Of a stretch of DNA of 64,000 bases, positions 1 to 8,191 are shown one piece after another (position 1 is the stretch's first letter; every line of letters starts with the position of its first letter). The DNA is from DASVBE01 sp963770375 (lineage in GTDB: Bacteria; Actinomycetota; Actinomycetes; Streptosporangiales; Streptosporangiaceae). Under the pieces are notes generated by a model that did no database searches, had not been told where the DNA came from, and saw only the letters and a program-made list of their open reading frames with translations. Where the stretch lies: assembly GCA_963770375.1 (NCBI GenBank), contig CAVYPM010000027.1:218779-282778 (forward strand), given 5' to 3'. A program made the translations under genes and the position numbers.

Positions 1-1
1 T

Positions 2-235
2 GCCGGCAATTCGACGTTCACCAGCCACGGAAAGCCATCTGACGATTCAGTGTACAAGGCCAATCGCAGGCATGAGGATCACCATGCCACCGATCACAAG
101 GTTGCGTTCGACGACGCCATAGGAAAATGGGATAAGAAGCTGCAGGACGCAAAGGACAAAGGCACCGAGTTCAGAAGGCGCAAGCGCTGCCGATGCGACC
201 GCCGCATTGTGGACTGCGATGGGCAATACTCCTGA
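2..235 (+). CDS. hypothetical protein, 5' end outside window
   Basis: An open frame runs in from the window edge and ends at 235. The last 60 or so residues are charged and rich in His, Lys and Asp (for example FDDAIGKWDKKLQDAKDKG near the middle), which suggests a soluble helical tail, but I do not recognise the family. The Arg/Cys-rich final 15 residues look unlike the part before them, so a frameshift near 180 is possible. No gene can be read between its end and 383. Confidence 0.3.
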   Translation, partial: AGNSTFTSHGKPSDDSVYKANRRHEDHHATDHKVAFDDAIGKWDKKLQDAKDKGTEFRRRKRCRCDRRIVDCDGQYS

Positions 236-382
236 GAAGGCCGCGAGATCCTACCGCAAACAGGGTTTCGACAAAGGGGGCGCCTTCCACCGCACCGCTG
301 CTGGCGGGCCGATGGCGCGTTCGAATCCCGTCTCCAGTCCGGACTGCTCAACAAGTGCCACGGACCTCACCAATCCCATGCC

Positions 383-793
383 ATGAAGGCCACGATTGAT
401 ATCCGCTGTGAGAGCGGCGTTTGGGCCGATCTGCGTATCGTGAACAACGGCGATACGGCCACTCGCATTCACAACCCCGGCAATTACCGGCCAACGGAAC
501 GCTGGGAATTCTCCCGCGAAGCGTATCGGGTGGCCGTGCTGCGCTCCTTTCATTTCCTCGAAATGATCTTGCGCACCAAGGATGGGTCCGTGGTCGCGCC
601 AGCAGACATCTACACTCTCGCCGACCATGAGGTCGGATTGCCAGTCGAGCTCGAGCCGGGGGCTGAGTTGCGGATCAGCATCCCGTTGCACGAGTTTTAC
701 GATCTGAAGCACAATACGGACTATTCGCTCTCGTTGACCTATGGCGACGATAGCGCCAGGGTGTCTGCTGCGACTCAGGTACGACGTTCCTAA
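383..793 (+). CDS. conserved-looking hypothetical protein, 136 aa
   Basis: The ATG at 383 opens a 136-residue frame of alternating hydrophobic and polar stretches (LRIVNNGDTATRIHNPGNY near the start, LSLTYGDDSAR near the end), the pattern of an all-beta sandwich. It has no signal peptide or membrane segment. Codon use is normal for the window. The function is not recognised. The next gene is convergent on the minus strand and ends 23 bases away. Confidence 0.55.
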   Translation: MKATIDIRCESGVWADLRIVNNGDTATRIHNPGNYRPTERWEFSREAYRVAVLRSFHFLEMILRTKDGSVVAPADIYTLADHEVGLPVELEPGAELRISIPLHEFYDLKHNTDYSLSLTYGDDSARVSAATQVRRS

Positions 794-815
794 CTAGTAC
801 GGCAGCGTCACTTCG

Positions 816-1565
816 TTATGGGCCGACCGCAGTTGTGCGTTTGGGTGGGCCGCGTTCGGTCAGGCGCTGCTGCTGATCCCGGTTCGATCCGGCGTCTACC
901 CTCCAGACAGCTTCAGCCCGGCGGTCCAGCAGAAGATCGACCACACTTTCCGGATCAAGGTCACTGGGATCAATGCACAGCCCAACATGCGGCAGGCGAT
1001 CGAGGCCCAGCTCGATGATCTCCTCAAACTCGTTGACCAGCAGGCCGTCAGCGGCAGCTTGGAGGCGTCCGGCGAACTCCGTGGCCTCGGGATGATCTGA
1101 GTCGCCGTAGCGGCCCGCCAGATACGCGGCTTCTTCGGGCAGCCGGTCAATCCCGCGCTGCCGCAGCACAGCCACAGGCGGGCGAAGCACGATGAAGTTG
1201 ACCGCCCGGCCGCCCAGCACCTCGGTGAGCGACTCGAGCCCTTCACCGATGATCGTGTCGGTGACGATGGCCGTGATTCCGGCATCTGCGAACGCGGCGG
1301 CGACCAGGCGCGCGTTGCGGATGCGCAGCGCATACTGGACGCCCGCCTCGCCGGTCAGCCGCCCGGTGCCGGGGTCGCTGTCGCTGGGGACCGCCCACCG
1401 GCAGCCAGACACGATCAGCCGCTGCATCTCATCGCCGTCGACGTGCGCCGCGAGCCGGAGCCGTTGCGCAAGAAGGCGGGCTGTCGTTGTCTTGCCAGCG
1501 CATGAGTTGCCGCAGATGATCCAGATCCCGGCGCCGTCGGCTGGCTGACTGGACGATGCCGGAAG
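816..1565 (-). CDS. P-loop kinase/phosphotransferase-like ATPase, start codon missing
   Basis: Read leftward, the frame opens with a Walker A motif (GNSCAGKTT, about residues 16-24) followed by an HVDGDE acidic segment and a ~200-residue helical body. This is the layout of small AAA/chloramphenicol-phosphotransferase-like kinases that phosphorylate a small molecule or nucleotide. The only in-frame Met lies after the P-loop (1,425-1,427), so the true start must be upstream, yet an in-frame TGA at 1,566 is met before any ATG or GTG. CTT sits where a start would be expected (ahead of PASSSQPADG). The 5' end was probably lost when the neighbouring IS701-type sequence arrived. It is likely inactive or uses a non-standard start. 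Confidence 0.6.
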   Translation of the reverse strand, partial: LPASSSQPADGAGIWIICGNSCAGKTTTARLLAQRLRLAAHVDGDEMQRLIVSGCRWAVPSDSDPGTGRLTGEAGVQYALRIRNARLVAAAFADAGITAIVTDTIIGEGLESLTEVLGGRAVNFIVLRPPVAVLRQRGIDRLPEEAAYLAGRYGDSDHPEATEFAGRLQAAADGLLVNEFEEIIELGLDRLPHVGLCIDPSDLDPESVVDLLLDRRAEAVWRVDAGSNRDQQQRLTERGPPKRTTAVGP

Positions 1566-1699
1566 TCACCGGCCCAGTCTGGCGAAGCCAAGCGAACTCG
1601 CTCAACCGCTGGCCCAAGCCGACCGGCCAGTAAGGATCATTTCGTGATCTTTGGCGTTACTGGGGTAAGCGGACGGCCACCGCGTGATCATGCGGGGTT

Positions 1700-2345
1700 G
1701 TGTCGGCGCCCGATGATGTTGCGGTGGCCGCTGGCCACAGCGTAGACCCCGCCAGCTGGCGGGTGTTGTTCGATGAGCTGATGTGCATGGTCGCGGGCCG
1801 GTTCGCGCGGGTAGAGCCACGCCGCACCGCCCGGGAGTTCGTGCTGGGGCTGCTGTCGCCGGCGGAGCGGAAGACCTGCTGGTGACTGGCCGAGCAGGCC
1901 GGGCATGCTGATCCGCAGGCGATGCAGCGGTTGCTGCGCACCGCGGCCTGGGACGCTGATGCGGTCCGTGATGATGTGCGGGCCTTCGTGGCCGGGCAGC
2001 TGGGCCAGCCCGACGGGGTGCTGGTCTGTGATGAGACGGGGTTCTTAAAGAAGGGCACCGGATCGGTGGGGGTGCAGCGCCAGTACAGCGGCACCGCCGG
2101 GCGGATCGAGAACTCCCAGCTCGGCGTGTTCCTCAGCTACGCCTCGGCGCGTGGCCGAGCGCTGATCGACCGCCGGGGCCACCTCGAGGGCTGGGCCGGT
2201 GAGGCGGCGGTGCGCAGCGTACGCCGAGTTGGCGGACGTGGCGTTCGCCCGCAGCCCGCACCGACCCTGGAGCATGATCACCGGCACGGTGGCGGCCGGG
2301 GCGCCCGCGGCCTGGGTCGCCAGCGACGAGGCCTACGGCAACGAT
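1700..2345 (+). pseudogene. IS701-family transposase remnant
   Basis: The translation matches the N-terminal half of IS701-type DDE transposases: VDPASW near the start, then LVCDETGFLKKGTGSVGVQRQY with the first catalytic Asp, then a TGTAG-like GTAGRIEN segment. A TGA at 1,883-1,885 interrupts it after KTCW, in the position of a Trp codon. A shift near 2,180 moves the frame, and the recognisable sequence (VASDEAYGND) stops near 2,345, so the C-terminal catalytic part is gone. It is a paralogue of the transposase at 3,892. I found no matching terminal inverted repeats. Confidence 0.75.
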
Positions 2346-2510
2346 GGCGCGCTTTCCGCTGTGCCGGGGTCGCCGCCCTCGCCTTCGGGAAAATGGCCAA
2401 CATTGCCGGGTACGCCGCCACCGCAGCCTTCGCCGGTGCCGGGCTCTCGCTCTGTTCTCTCCCATTTTGGGTCTTCTATCACGCCAGCAAAGGTCACCCC
2501 CGACCAAGCG

Positions 2511-2536
2511 TGGAGCTAAGGGGACTCGAACCCCTG
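2511..2536 (-). repeat. tRNA-Ala-like 3' fragment (T-arm plus acceptor)
   Basis: On the minus strand these 26 bases form a T stem-loop (AGGGG TTCGAGT CCCCT) followed by TAGCTCCA, as at the 3' end of an actinobacterial tRNA-Ala(GGC). No D-arm or anticodon arm precedes it, so it is not a tRNA gene. A bare 3' end is what a tyrosine integrase leaves at the far end of an island, so this is probably an old attachment site. Confidence 0.55.
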
Positions 2537-2594
2537 GGCGCTCCTTTCGCGGGCCAGTGGTCGAGCGCTAGTGACCTGGCGGTGTCAGACTCTA

Positions 2595-3410
2595 GTGGTG
2601 GCGGTTGAACGTCCGCGCCGGGTGGAGGTGCGGCCCTTTCCTTCCAACCGGCGGCTGGTCACTGCGGCCATGCGCGCTGGCCGAAGCAAGATGCCGATGT
2701 ACGGGCTGGTCGATGTGGACATAACCACAGCGAACCGGCTGCTGGCCGGGCACGATCCGCCCTGGTCGCTGACCGCCTTCGTGGTGGCCAGCGTGGCCCG
2801 CGCCGCCGCCGCCCACCCGGCCGTCCATGCTTACCGAAACTGGCGAGGGCAGCTGGTGACCCACCGGCACGTTGATGTGGGCACGATGGTGGAGATCTCC
2901 ACGCCGCAAGGGCCGTTCGCCATTCCCCATCTCCTGCGCGACGCTGACATCCGCGGGGTGCCCGACCTCACCGCCGAGCTGCGCCGCGTCAAGCGCGACC
3001 CATCGGCCAGCAGCAGCGGCAGGTGGCTGGAGCGAGCCGGACCGGCCGCGACCAGGATCCCGGGCGTGATCCCGGCCATGTATGCCGTGATGGCCAGATC
3101 GGTCGCTGCCCGGCAGCGCATCGGTACCGTCGCTGTGACGGCTGTGGGCATGTTCGCAGGCGGCGGAGGCTTCGGCATCACGCCCCTGTCCTTGATGTCC
3201 CTGGAGGTCATCGTCGGCGGGATGAGCCAGCGCCCGCGCGTCATCGACGGCCAGGTCACGGTCCGCGACGTCCTGGACCTGACTATGGCGATCGACCACA
3301 ACGTGGTGGACGGCGCGCCCGCCGCCCGCTTCGCCGCCGAGTTTCGGGAACTTCTGGAGAGCGCCGCCGTGATATCGCCGTCCAGCGTTGCCTTACAAGC
3401 CCCAGGGTGA
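2595..3410 (+). CDS. stand-alone 2-oxo acid dehydrogenase E2-type acyltransferase domain
   Basis: The protein has about 271 residues and matches the catalytic core of dihydrolipoamide acyltransferases: an SKMPMYGLVDVDITTA segment near residue 40, a TPLSLMSLEVIVGGM segment near 210, and DHNVVDGAPAARF near 235, which supplies the HxxxDG active site. There is no lipoyl domain and no E1 or E3 gene nearby, so it may acylate something other than a complex-bound lipoamide, in the manner of chloramphenicol acetyltransferase relatives. I chose the GTG at 2,595; an ATG at 2,571 adds eight residues that look non-native. It lies just after an old attachment-site fragment, in keeping with acquired cargo. 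Confidence 0.75.
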   Translation: MVAVERPRRVEVRPFPSNRRLVTAAMRAGRSKMPMYGLVDVDITTANRLLAGHDPPWSLTAFVVASVARAAAAHPAVHAYRNWRGQLVTHRHVDVGTMVEISTPQGPFAIPHLLRDADIRGVPDLTAELRRVKRDPSASSSGRWLERAGPAATRIPGVIPAMYAVMARSVAARQRIGTVAVTAVGMFAGGGGFGITPLSLMSLEVIVGGMSQRPRVIDGQVTVRDVLDLTMAIDHNVVDGAPAARFAAEFRELLESAAVISPSSVALQAPG

Positions 3411-3765
3411 TCAACAGGCCGGTTCCGTGTCAGGGCGCGGACGACTTGCTGCCAGGCCTCGGCGCGAGCTGGTGCGCCCTGGCGATGTCCAGGCTAGACG
3501 GCCTGTCCGGAAGGGAGTGCTTGCGTTCGTGCCCGGGCCGCTCGTTCGATGTTGCGTTTGAGTACGGCCAGCATGCGAGCCTGCATCGGCCAGACACCCA
3601 AACTTCAACCTGGCCCAGGCCGAGCTGGACAAAGCCAAGGCAACCAGGTCATCGTGCAGGCGTTCTGGCACGGATGTGGCACGGCGCCGGGAGGAGGCAA
3701 GTTGACCGGATCGCCGCCCGGCCAGCGGCAACGGCATGACCTGGGCTGACGGGCTCTGACAGGGG
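3411..3765. other. gene-free stretch
   Basis: No convincing gene is seen on either strand. Short frames with skewed composition overlap each other, and a weak coding-like piece near 3,595-3,740 (NLAQAELDKAKA) has no start and is not assignable. Confidence 0.4.
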
Positions 3766-3805
3766 GCGCCCCGGGCGCGAGTCGAACGCGCGACCTACTG
3801 CTTAG
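3766..3805 (-). repeat. attachment-site copy of the tRNA-Arg(CCU) 3' end, split by an IS
   Basis: These 40 bases are identical to 13,491-13,530, the 3' half of the intact tRNA-Arg(CCU) from anticodon loop to acceptor. The identity resumes for six more bases (GAGGCA) at 5,797, beyond the IS and its TTAG target duplication. The undisturbed repeat was therefore 46 bp. It marks the distal end of an island integrated at that tRNA. Confidence 0.85.
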
Positions 3806-3829
3806 TACTCCAGCAGTAGATCGTGATCT
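3806..3829 (+). repeat. left terminal inverted repeat of the IS701-like element
   Basis: 24 bases beginning TACTCCAGCAGTAGATC; exact reverse complement of 5,769-5,792. Confidence 0.85.
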
Positions 3830-3891
3830 GCAGCGTGGGGCGGCTGGACGTGGGACGGCCACCGCTTGATGATCATGGTTTGTGACGACAC

Positions 3892-5200
3892 ATGACAACC
3901 TGGCGGGCGGCCGCTGGCCACAGCGTAGACCCCGGCCGCTGGGCGGGGATGCTTGATGAGCTGTTGCTCCGGATTGGGGCCCATTTCTGGAGGGTGGAGC
4001 CGCGGCGGCGGGCGCGGGCGTTCATCGTTGGGTTGCTGGCCGCCTTGCCGCGCAAGAACTGCTGGACCATCGCCGAGCACGCCGGTGAGGCAACGCCGGG
4101 CGGGATGCAGCACCTGCTGTCGCGGGCGTCCTGGGACGCCGATGGCATCCGCGACGACGTGCGCGGCTATGTGATCGAGCACCTCGGCGACCCGGGCGCG
4201 GTGCTGGTGGTGGATGAGACCGGGGACGTCAAGAAGGGCACCGCCACGGCCGGTGTGGCCCGCCAGTACACCGGCACCGCGGGCCGGGTCGAGAACGCCC
4301 AGGTCGCGGTCTATCTCACCTATGCCGCCCCGCGCGGGCCTGCTCGACGATCTTCGACGCTGGAACTCTACCTTCCGCAGCCTGGTATCAGGCATGAGCG
4401 TCGCCGCGCCGCCTGGTGGTACTGCATGAACCATGTTCGCGACGAAGCCCGCGCTGCACGGCGAAGTCACCGACCTGGCCGGCCTGATGCCGGGCACCCG
4501 CCGCGCTGGCGGGCATGAAGGTCTACGGCGCCGACCTCGGCGACGGGCCGGCCTGTAGAAAAGGCAATTCGGCTATGTGCTGGCCGTGGCCAAGAGCCAC
4601 CGCGTGGCCACCGCGGCCGGTTCCCTGCGGGCGGACGCGCTGGCAGCGAAGATGCCGCCGCGGGCCTGGCAACGGCTGTCGGCCGGGGCGGGCGCCAAGG
4701 GACAGCGCTGGTATGACTGGGCCTGGATCGCCATCGAGCCCGGCCGCCCCGGATGCCACTGGCTGCTGATCCGCCGCAACCGGAACACCCGCGAGTTGGC
4801 CTTCTACCGCTGCTACGCCCCCCGCTGGGCGCCGCTGGCCACCCTGGTCAAGATCGCCGGGATCCGCTGGAGCGCGGAAGAGAACTTCGCCGCCAGCAAG
4901 GGCCTGGCTGGGCTGGATGAGCACCAGGTCCGGCGCTGGACCTCCTGGTACCGGTGGGTCACGCTGGCCATGCTCGCGCTGGCCCTGCTCACCGTCGCCG
5001 CAGCCGCCGAGCACGCCCAGCCCCCGCCACCTGGCATGATCCCGCTCACCCGCAACGAGATCGCCCACCTCGCTGAGGCTCTGCTGCCCCTGCCCGCCCG
5101 CGGCCAGGGCCATTGGACCCGCTGGTCTGGCTGGCGCCGACGCCACCAGTACACCGCGCAGGCCTGCCACTACCGGCGGCAAGCCGCCCGCGACCCATGA
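3892..5200 (+). pseudogene. IS701-family transposase, frameshifted
   Basis: The first ~145 residues are intact and typical: VDPGRWAGMLDELL, then VLVVDETGDVKKGTATAGV holding a catalytic Asp, then TGTAGRVENAQVAVYLTY. The frame is lost near 4,335, and roughly 240 bases of the central domain are scrambled or shortened. It resumes at about 4,565 (FGYVLAVAKSHRV) and runs cleanly to the stop at 5,200 with the C-terminal ASKGLAGLDEHQVRRW and WYRWVTLAM segments, where the catalytic Glu and the substrate arm lie in the family. At least two lesions are needed to explain it. Confidence 0.8.
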
Positions 5201-5296
5201 CGGCCGCGACCGCCAGGCACAGGATTCGCGTGGCCCGGGCGGGGAAGCGACCGGCGCGCTGTCCCGGCCCGTCTGCTGGTGATCGATACTGCACGC

Positions 5297-5719
5297 ATGG
5301 CTGAACTGCGCGCAGCGCAGGCGGAAGACGCCGGCGCGATAGCGGCCATCGATCCACACAGCCCCCACAGTCCCGGGGAGATCCGGGCTCTCATCCAGGA
5401 ACAAGCCAGCCTGGTGGCCGTGGGGCGCGGCCAGATCGTGGGCTTTCTTGCCCTCAAGCCAGGCCACTTCTACCAGCGCGACTTCATTGACCTGTTACTG
5501 GTCGCACCTCACTGGCGGCGGCAGGGAGTGGGGCGCGCCCTGATGCGGGCCGCACTCCAGAACGCCTCGACATCGAGGGTGTTCGTCTCCACGAACGAGT
5601 CGAACACGCCGATGAGGGAACTACTGCGCCGCGAAGGGTGGACTCTCAGCGGCGTGCTCACCGGCCTGGACGAGGGTGACCCTGAGCACGTGTTCTTCCA
5701 CGATGTCCCGTCAGGCTAG
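5297..5719 (+). CDS. GNAT-family N-acetyltransferase, passenger of the IS701-like element
   Basis: This 140-residue protein has the GNAT order: an N-terminal strand-helix (LRAAQAEDAGAIAAID), a central DFIDLLLVAPHWRRQGVGRAL segment with the Q/RxxGxG/A acetyl-CoA loop (RRQGVGRA, about residues 73-80), and a C-terminal strand ending HVFFHD. Family members acetylate amines, from antibiotics to protein N termini; the substrate cannot be read here. The ATG at 5,297 fits the fold; a GTG at 5,279 would add six residues. The frame is intact although the transposase beside it is broken. Lying wholly between the two terminal repeats, it would move with the element. Confidence 0.78.
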   Translation: MAELRAAQAEDAGAIAAIDPHSPHSPGEIRALIQEQASLVAVGRGQIVGFLALKPGHFYQRDFIDLLLVAPHWRRQGVGRALMRAALQNASTSRVFVSTNESNTPMRELLRREGWTLSGVLTGLDEGDPEHVFFHDVPSG

Positions 5720-5768
5720 CCACTTCGGCGCACGCGCACCCGGGCAGACGCCACCCACCTAAACAGGA

Positions 5769-5792
5769 AGATCACGATCTACTGCTGGAGTA
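5769..5792 (-). repeat. right terminal inverted repeat of the IS701-like element
   Basis: 24 bases, exact inverse of 3,806-3,829, followed directly by the TTAG target duplicate at 5,793-5,796. Confidence 0.85.
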
Positions 5793-5796
5793 TTAG

Positions 5797-5889
5797 GAGG
5801 CACACCGGCCCCAGCGCTGCGCACACCAGCGAATGCACGTCACCAGCAAGCGAAACCGCGCCAGGCAGTTGCTGCCTAAACGATCTTCA
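5797..5889 (+). repeat. attachment-arm repeat, copy A
   Basis: This continues the 3,766 attachment site across the IS. It is about 85% identical to 6,697-6,791 (shared GAGGCACACCGGCCCCAGCG start and AACGATCTTC end), so the two copies share not only the tRNA core but about 90 bp of integrated arm. That suggests two islands of the same lineage. Confidence 0.7.
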
Positions 5890-5966
5890 GGAACGTCTCC
5901 GCTCCACGGCCGACTGTCAGCCTGCATGCCTATGCTGGTTCTGACTCCGGCCCACCGGGAGAAGCG

Positions 5967-6302
5967 ATGACCGCATCGGACGCCAGGCGCTCCAGGATCA
6001 TGGACCGCCCTGCCTGCACGCCCTCGGCCATCCGCACCGTGCTGGCCGCCAACGCCGATGCCGAAGTCCTGCAACGTTACGACGCCGCCCTCGATCTGGC
6101 CTATGAGCAGGCACGCGATCGGGGTGACCTCACTCCCCTGGTGGAGACCGTGCGGCGCTGGTGGTTCGAGGCGGACGCATGGCGTGATCCGGACGCACAG
6201 CGGGAGTTCCTGGCCCGTGTCGAGCGCTACCAGAGGGAAGGCCCCCCACCAGCCGCAGAGCGGACCAGCTGGGAAGAGATTCGCGCCAAATACGGTCTCT
6301 AA
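5967..6302 (+). CDS. DUF6247-like protein, probable antitoxin
   Basis: The 111 residues are helical and resemble the DUF6247 group: AIRTVLAANADAEVLQRYDAAL in the first half, then VETVRRWWFEAD and a C-terminal SWEEIRAKYGL. Such proteins typically sit immediately before a RelE/ParE-like gene in actinomycetes and are thought to be antitoxins. Here the next start codon is two bases after the stop, which supports a two-gene toxin-antitoxin operon. The ATG at 5,967 is the first in frame; an internal ATG at 6,000 would remove the Arg-rich N terminus. Confidence 0.6.
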   Translation: MTASDARRSRIMDRPACTPSAIRTVLAANADAEVLQRYDAALDLAYEQARDRGDLTPLVETVRRWWFEADAWRDPDAQREFLARVERYQREGPPPAAERTSWEEIRAKYGL

Positions 6303-6304
6303 GC

Positions 6305-6571
6305 ATGTACCGATGGGATTTTGACGGTCTTGCTCGGCAGCAGTTCTCGGATCTCAGTCCTGTTGGCCGGGCGGATCTGACTGCCTTTATGAATGCAGCC
6401 ATTCTGGTCGACCCAATGGAGTATCAGCGCCACGCTGGCGAGGCTTCTGATCCACCCGCGCCGCTCCGTACGTTACATTTCGGCCAGCATCACGAGGGCC
6501 TGGTCACATTCCTGGTGTATCCGCCAGATGACCTAGTGCTCGTCGTCCGCCTCCAGTGGCTGGGCGACTAA
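6305..6571 (+). CDS. RelE/ParE-like putative toxin
   Basis: The 88-residue protein begins MYRWDFDGLARQQFSDL and ends LVTFLVYPPDDLVLVVRLQWLGD. The small size, the helix-then-strands pattern and the tight linkage to a DUF6247 gene fit the RelE/ParE mRNA-interferase/gyrase-toxin fold. No catalytic residues can be assigned with certainty. The pair lies inside the 3,766-6,658 tRNA-Arg island, where a toxin-antitoxin pair would favour retention of the island. Confidence 0.5.
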   Translation: MYRWDFDGLARQQFSDLSPVGRADLTAFMNAAILVDPMEYQRHAGEASDPPAPLRTLHFGQHHEGLVTFLVYPPDDLVLVVRLQWLGD

Positions 6572-6657
6572 CGCCAGCGATCCGGCAGGTCCGCCAGGCA
6601 CAAGCAGTAAGTGCGCGAGCGCTGCGCACCCGAGCCCGGGGGATGTTTTCGCAGGTG

Positions 6658-6702
6658 GCGCCCCGGGCGCGAGTCGAACGCGCGATCTACTGCTAGGAGG
6701 CA
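6658..6702 (-). repeat. second attachment-site copy of the tRNA-Arg(CCU) 3' end
   Basis: 45 bases match 13,491-13,536 with one substitution (CGATC for CGACC) and one missing T in the anticodon loop (TGCTAGG for TGCTTAGG). It marks the junction between two islands stacked at the tRNA. Confidence 0.82.
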
Positions 6703-6791
6703 CACCGGCCCCAGCGCTGCGCACACCAGCGAAGAGCACGTCGCCAGCGAGCGGAACAGCTACAGGCAGTTGCTGCCGAAACGATCTTCCA
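6697..6791 (+). repeat. attachment-arm repeat, copy B
   Basis: Partner of 5,797-5,889. The stretch from here to 7,078 holds no gene that I can support. Confidence 0.65.
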
Positions 6792-7078
6792 GATGCGCCT
6801 GACAGGCGCTGCACCAGGCAGGCAGATGGTGCCGTCCAGCCATCCCCGACGCCCGTTGATGCCATAGAACGCGACCAGTGCACCTAGCGCCAGCCCGTCT
6901 GAGTAGGTCCCAGTCTTAGGCCTGACCAGGGTTCACGTATCCGGGCTCGTTGCCAGCCGTCCGGCTCAGTATGTGGCGCTGCTGCTCGCGTTGCTGCTGT
7001 GGCCACCACGCTCGTGCATCTTCTGCAATGTGCAACGGCACCTAGCGTGCCGGGTGACGCTCCAGTACCACTAGAGGC

Positions 7079-7843
7079 ATGAGCGCTGACGAAGTCACGC
7101 CCACCGCTGCTCAGGTTGAGGCGGCCGAGAGCGGCCGGGCGACGCACCCAGGGGAGCCGCACTCTGGTGGCACCGCGGGGCGGTTGAACTGGCTGCGGGC
7201 CGGGGTGCTGGGGGCAAACGACGGGATCGTGTCGGTGGCAGGCATCGTCATCGGGGTGGCGGGAGCCACCTCTGCCCGCGGCCCTATCTTCACCGCTGGG
7301 CTGGCCGGGCTGGTCGCCGGGGCTGTGTCGATGGCGCTGGGTGAGTATGTGTCGGTCTCCAGCCAGCGCGACAGCGAGCGCGCGCAGATCAAGCAGGAGA
7401 AAGGTGAACTCGCCGCCAGCCCGGAGGCCGAACTGACCGAGCTGACCGCCCTGTACGAAGCCAAGGGCCTGTCCGCGGCCACCGCCCGCACCGTCGCTGC
7501 CGAGCTGACCAGCCATGGCGCCCTGGCCGCCCATCTCGACGCCGAGCTGCACATCGACCCCGCTGACATCCCCAGCCCGGTCCAGGCTGCCGCCGCATCG
7601 GCGCTATCGTTCACATCCGGCGCGCTGTTGCCGCTGCTGGCCATCCTGCTGCCTCCGGCCGCGCTACGGGTACCGGTCACTTTTGCCGTCGTCCTGGTCA
7701 CTCTTGGCCTGGCCGGAGCCCTCAGCGCCCGCCTGGGCGGCAGCAACATCCGCCGAGCCGTCCTTCGGCTAGTCATCGGCGGAGCGCTCGGCCTGGCCTT
7801 CACATACGGCATCGGGCACCTGTTCGGCACCGCCCTCGGCTAA
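7079..7843 (+). CDS. VIT1/CCC1-family iron/manganese transporter
   Basis: The 254-residue protein has the family signature GVLGANDGIVSVAGIVIGVAGA at about residues 43-64 (first membrane helix) and SMALGEYVSVSSQRDSERAQ at about 93-112 (second helix and start of the metal-binding loop). A cytoplasmic Glu-rich helical region (QIKQEKGELAASPEAELTELTALYEAKGLS) and three C-terminal hydrophobic helices follow. VIT/CCC1 proteins move Fe2+ or Mn2+ out of the cytosol or into compartments. The ATG at 7,079 gives a 40-residue hydrophilic N terminus. It stands alone. Confidence 0.88.
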   Translation: MSADEVTPTAAQVEAAESGRATHPGEPHSGGTAGRLNWLRAGVLGANDGIVSVAGIVIGVAGATSARGPIFTAGLAGLVAGAVSMALGEYVSVSSQRDSERAQIKQEKGELAASPEAELTELTALYEAKGLSAATARTVAAELTSHGALAAHLDAELHIDPADIPSPVQAAAASALSFTSGALLPLLAILLPPAALRVPVTFAVVLVTLGLAGALSARLGGSNIRRAVLRLVIGGALGLAFTYGIGHLFGTALG

Positions 7844-8191
7844 CACGGTGACGTCCTGTGATCCATTACGCCCGCTGCGCCCGTGCTCGACAGGTGCCAT
7901 AGGCAGCGCGGGCGCGTTCGGTGGCGTGACGGTGGCCAGCCGGTGATGGGCGGTGCCCGGGGTAGCGCTCGGGCGGCAGCCCGTCGTGCGCTGCTTGCGC
8001 AAAGGCGGGCTGCTAGCCGGTCGCGTTGAGCTCCCGTGGGCACGTCGCGCCCGCCCGCCGGATGTGGCCACTCGTCAATTCATCCGCAAGGCGAGCTTTC
8101 TTACACGGGTGACCTACCGTCCGGCACGGCGCGCTCCGCGCTCCTGCTACCGGCCAGGGTCTGGCCCTCCGGGGACGAGGGCATGGGGGTG
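7844..8191. other. gene-free stretch
   Basis: No gene is seen between the VIT gene and the convergent dehydrogenase. There is no clear terminator hairpin with a T-run. Confidence 0.4.

Larger units (their letters stand above)
3806..5792 (+). mobile_element. IS701-like element with a GNAT passenger gene
   Basis: The element has perfect 24-bp terminal inverted repeats (3,806-3,829 and 5,769-5,792) and is flanked by a 4-bp direct repeat TTAG (3,802-3,805 and 5,793-5,796), the target-duplication size of the IS701 family. At 1,987 bp it is longer than a plain IS701 element (about 1.4-1.5 kb). The excess is accounted for by an acetyltransferase gene between the transposase stop at 5,200 and the right end. 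The transposase is frameshifted, so this copy is probably immobile without help in trans. Confidence 0.82.
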
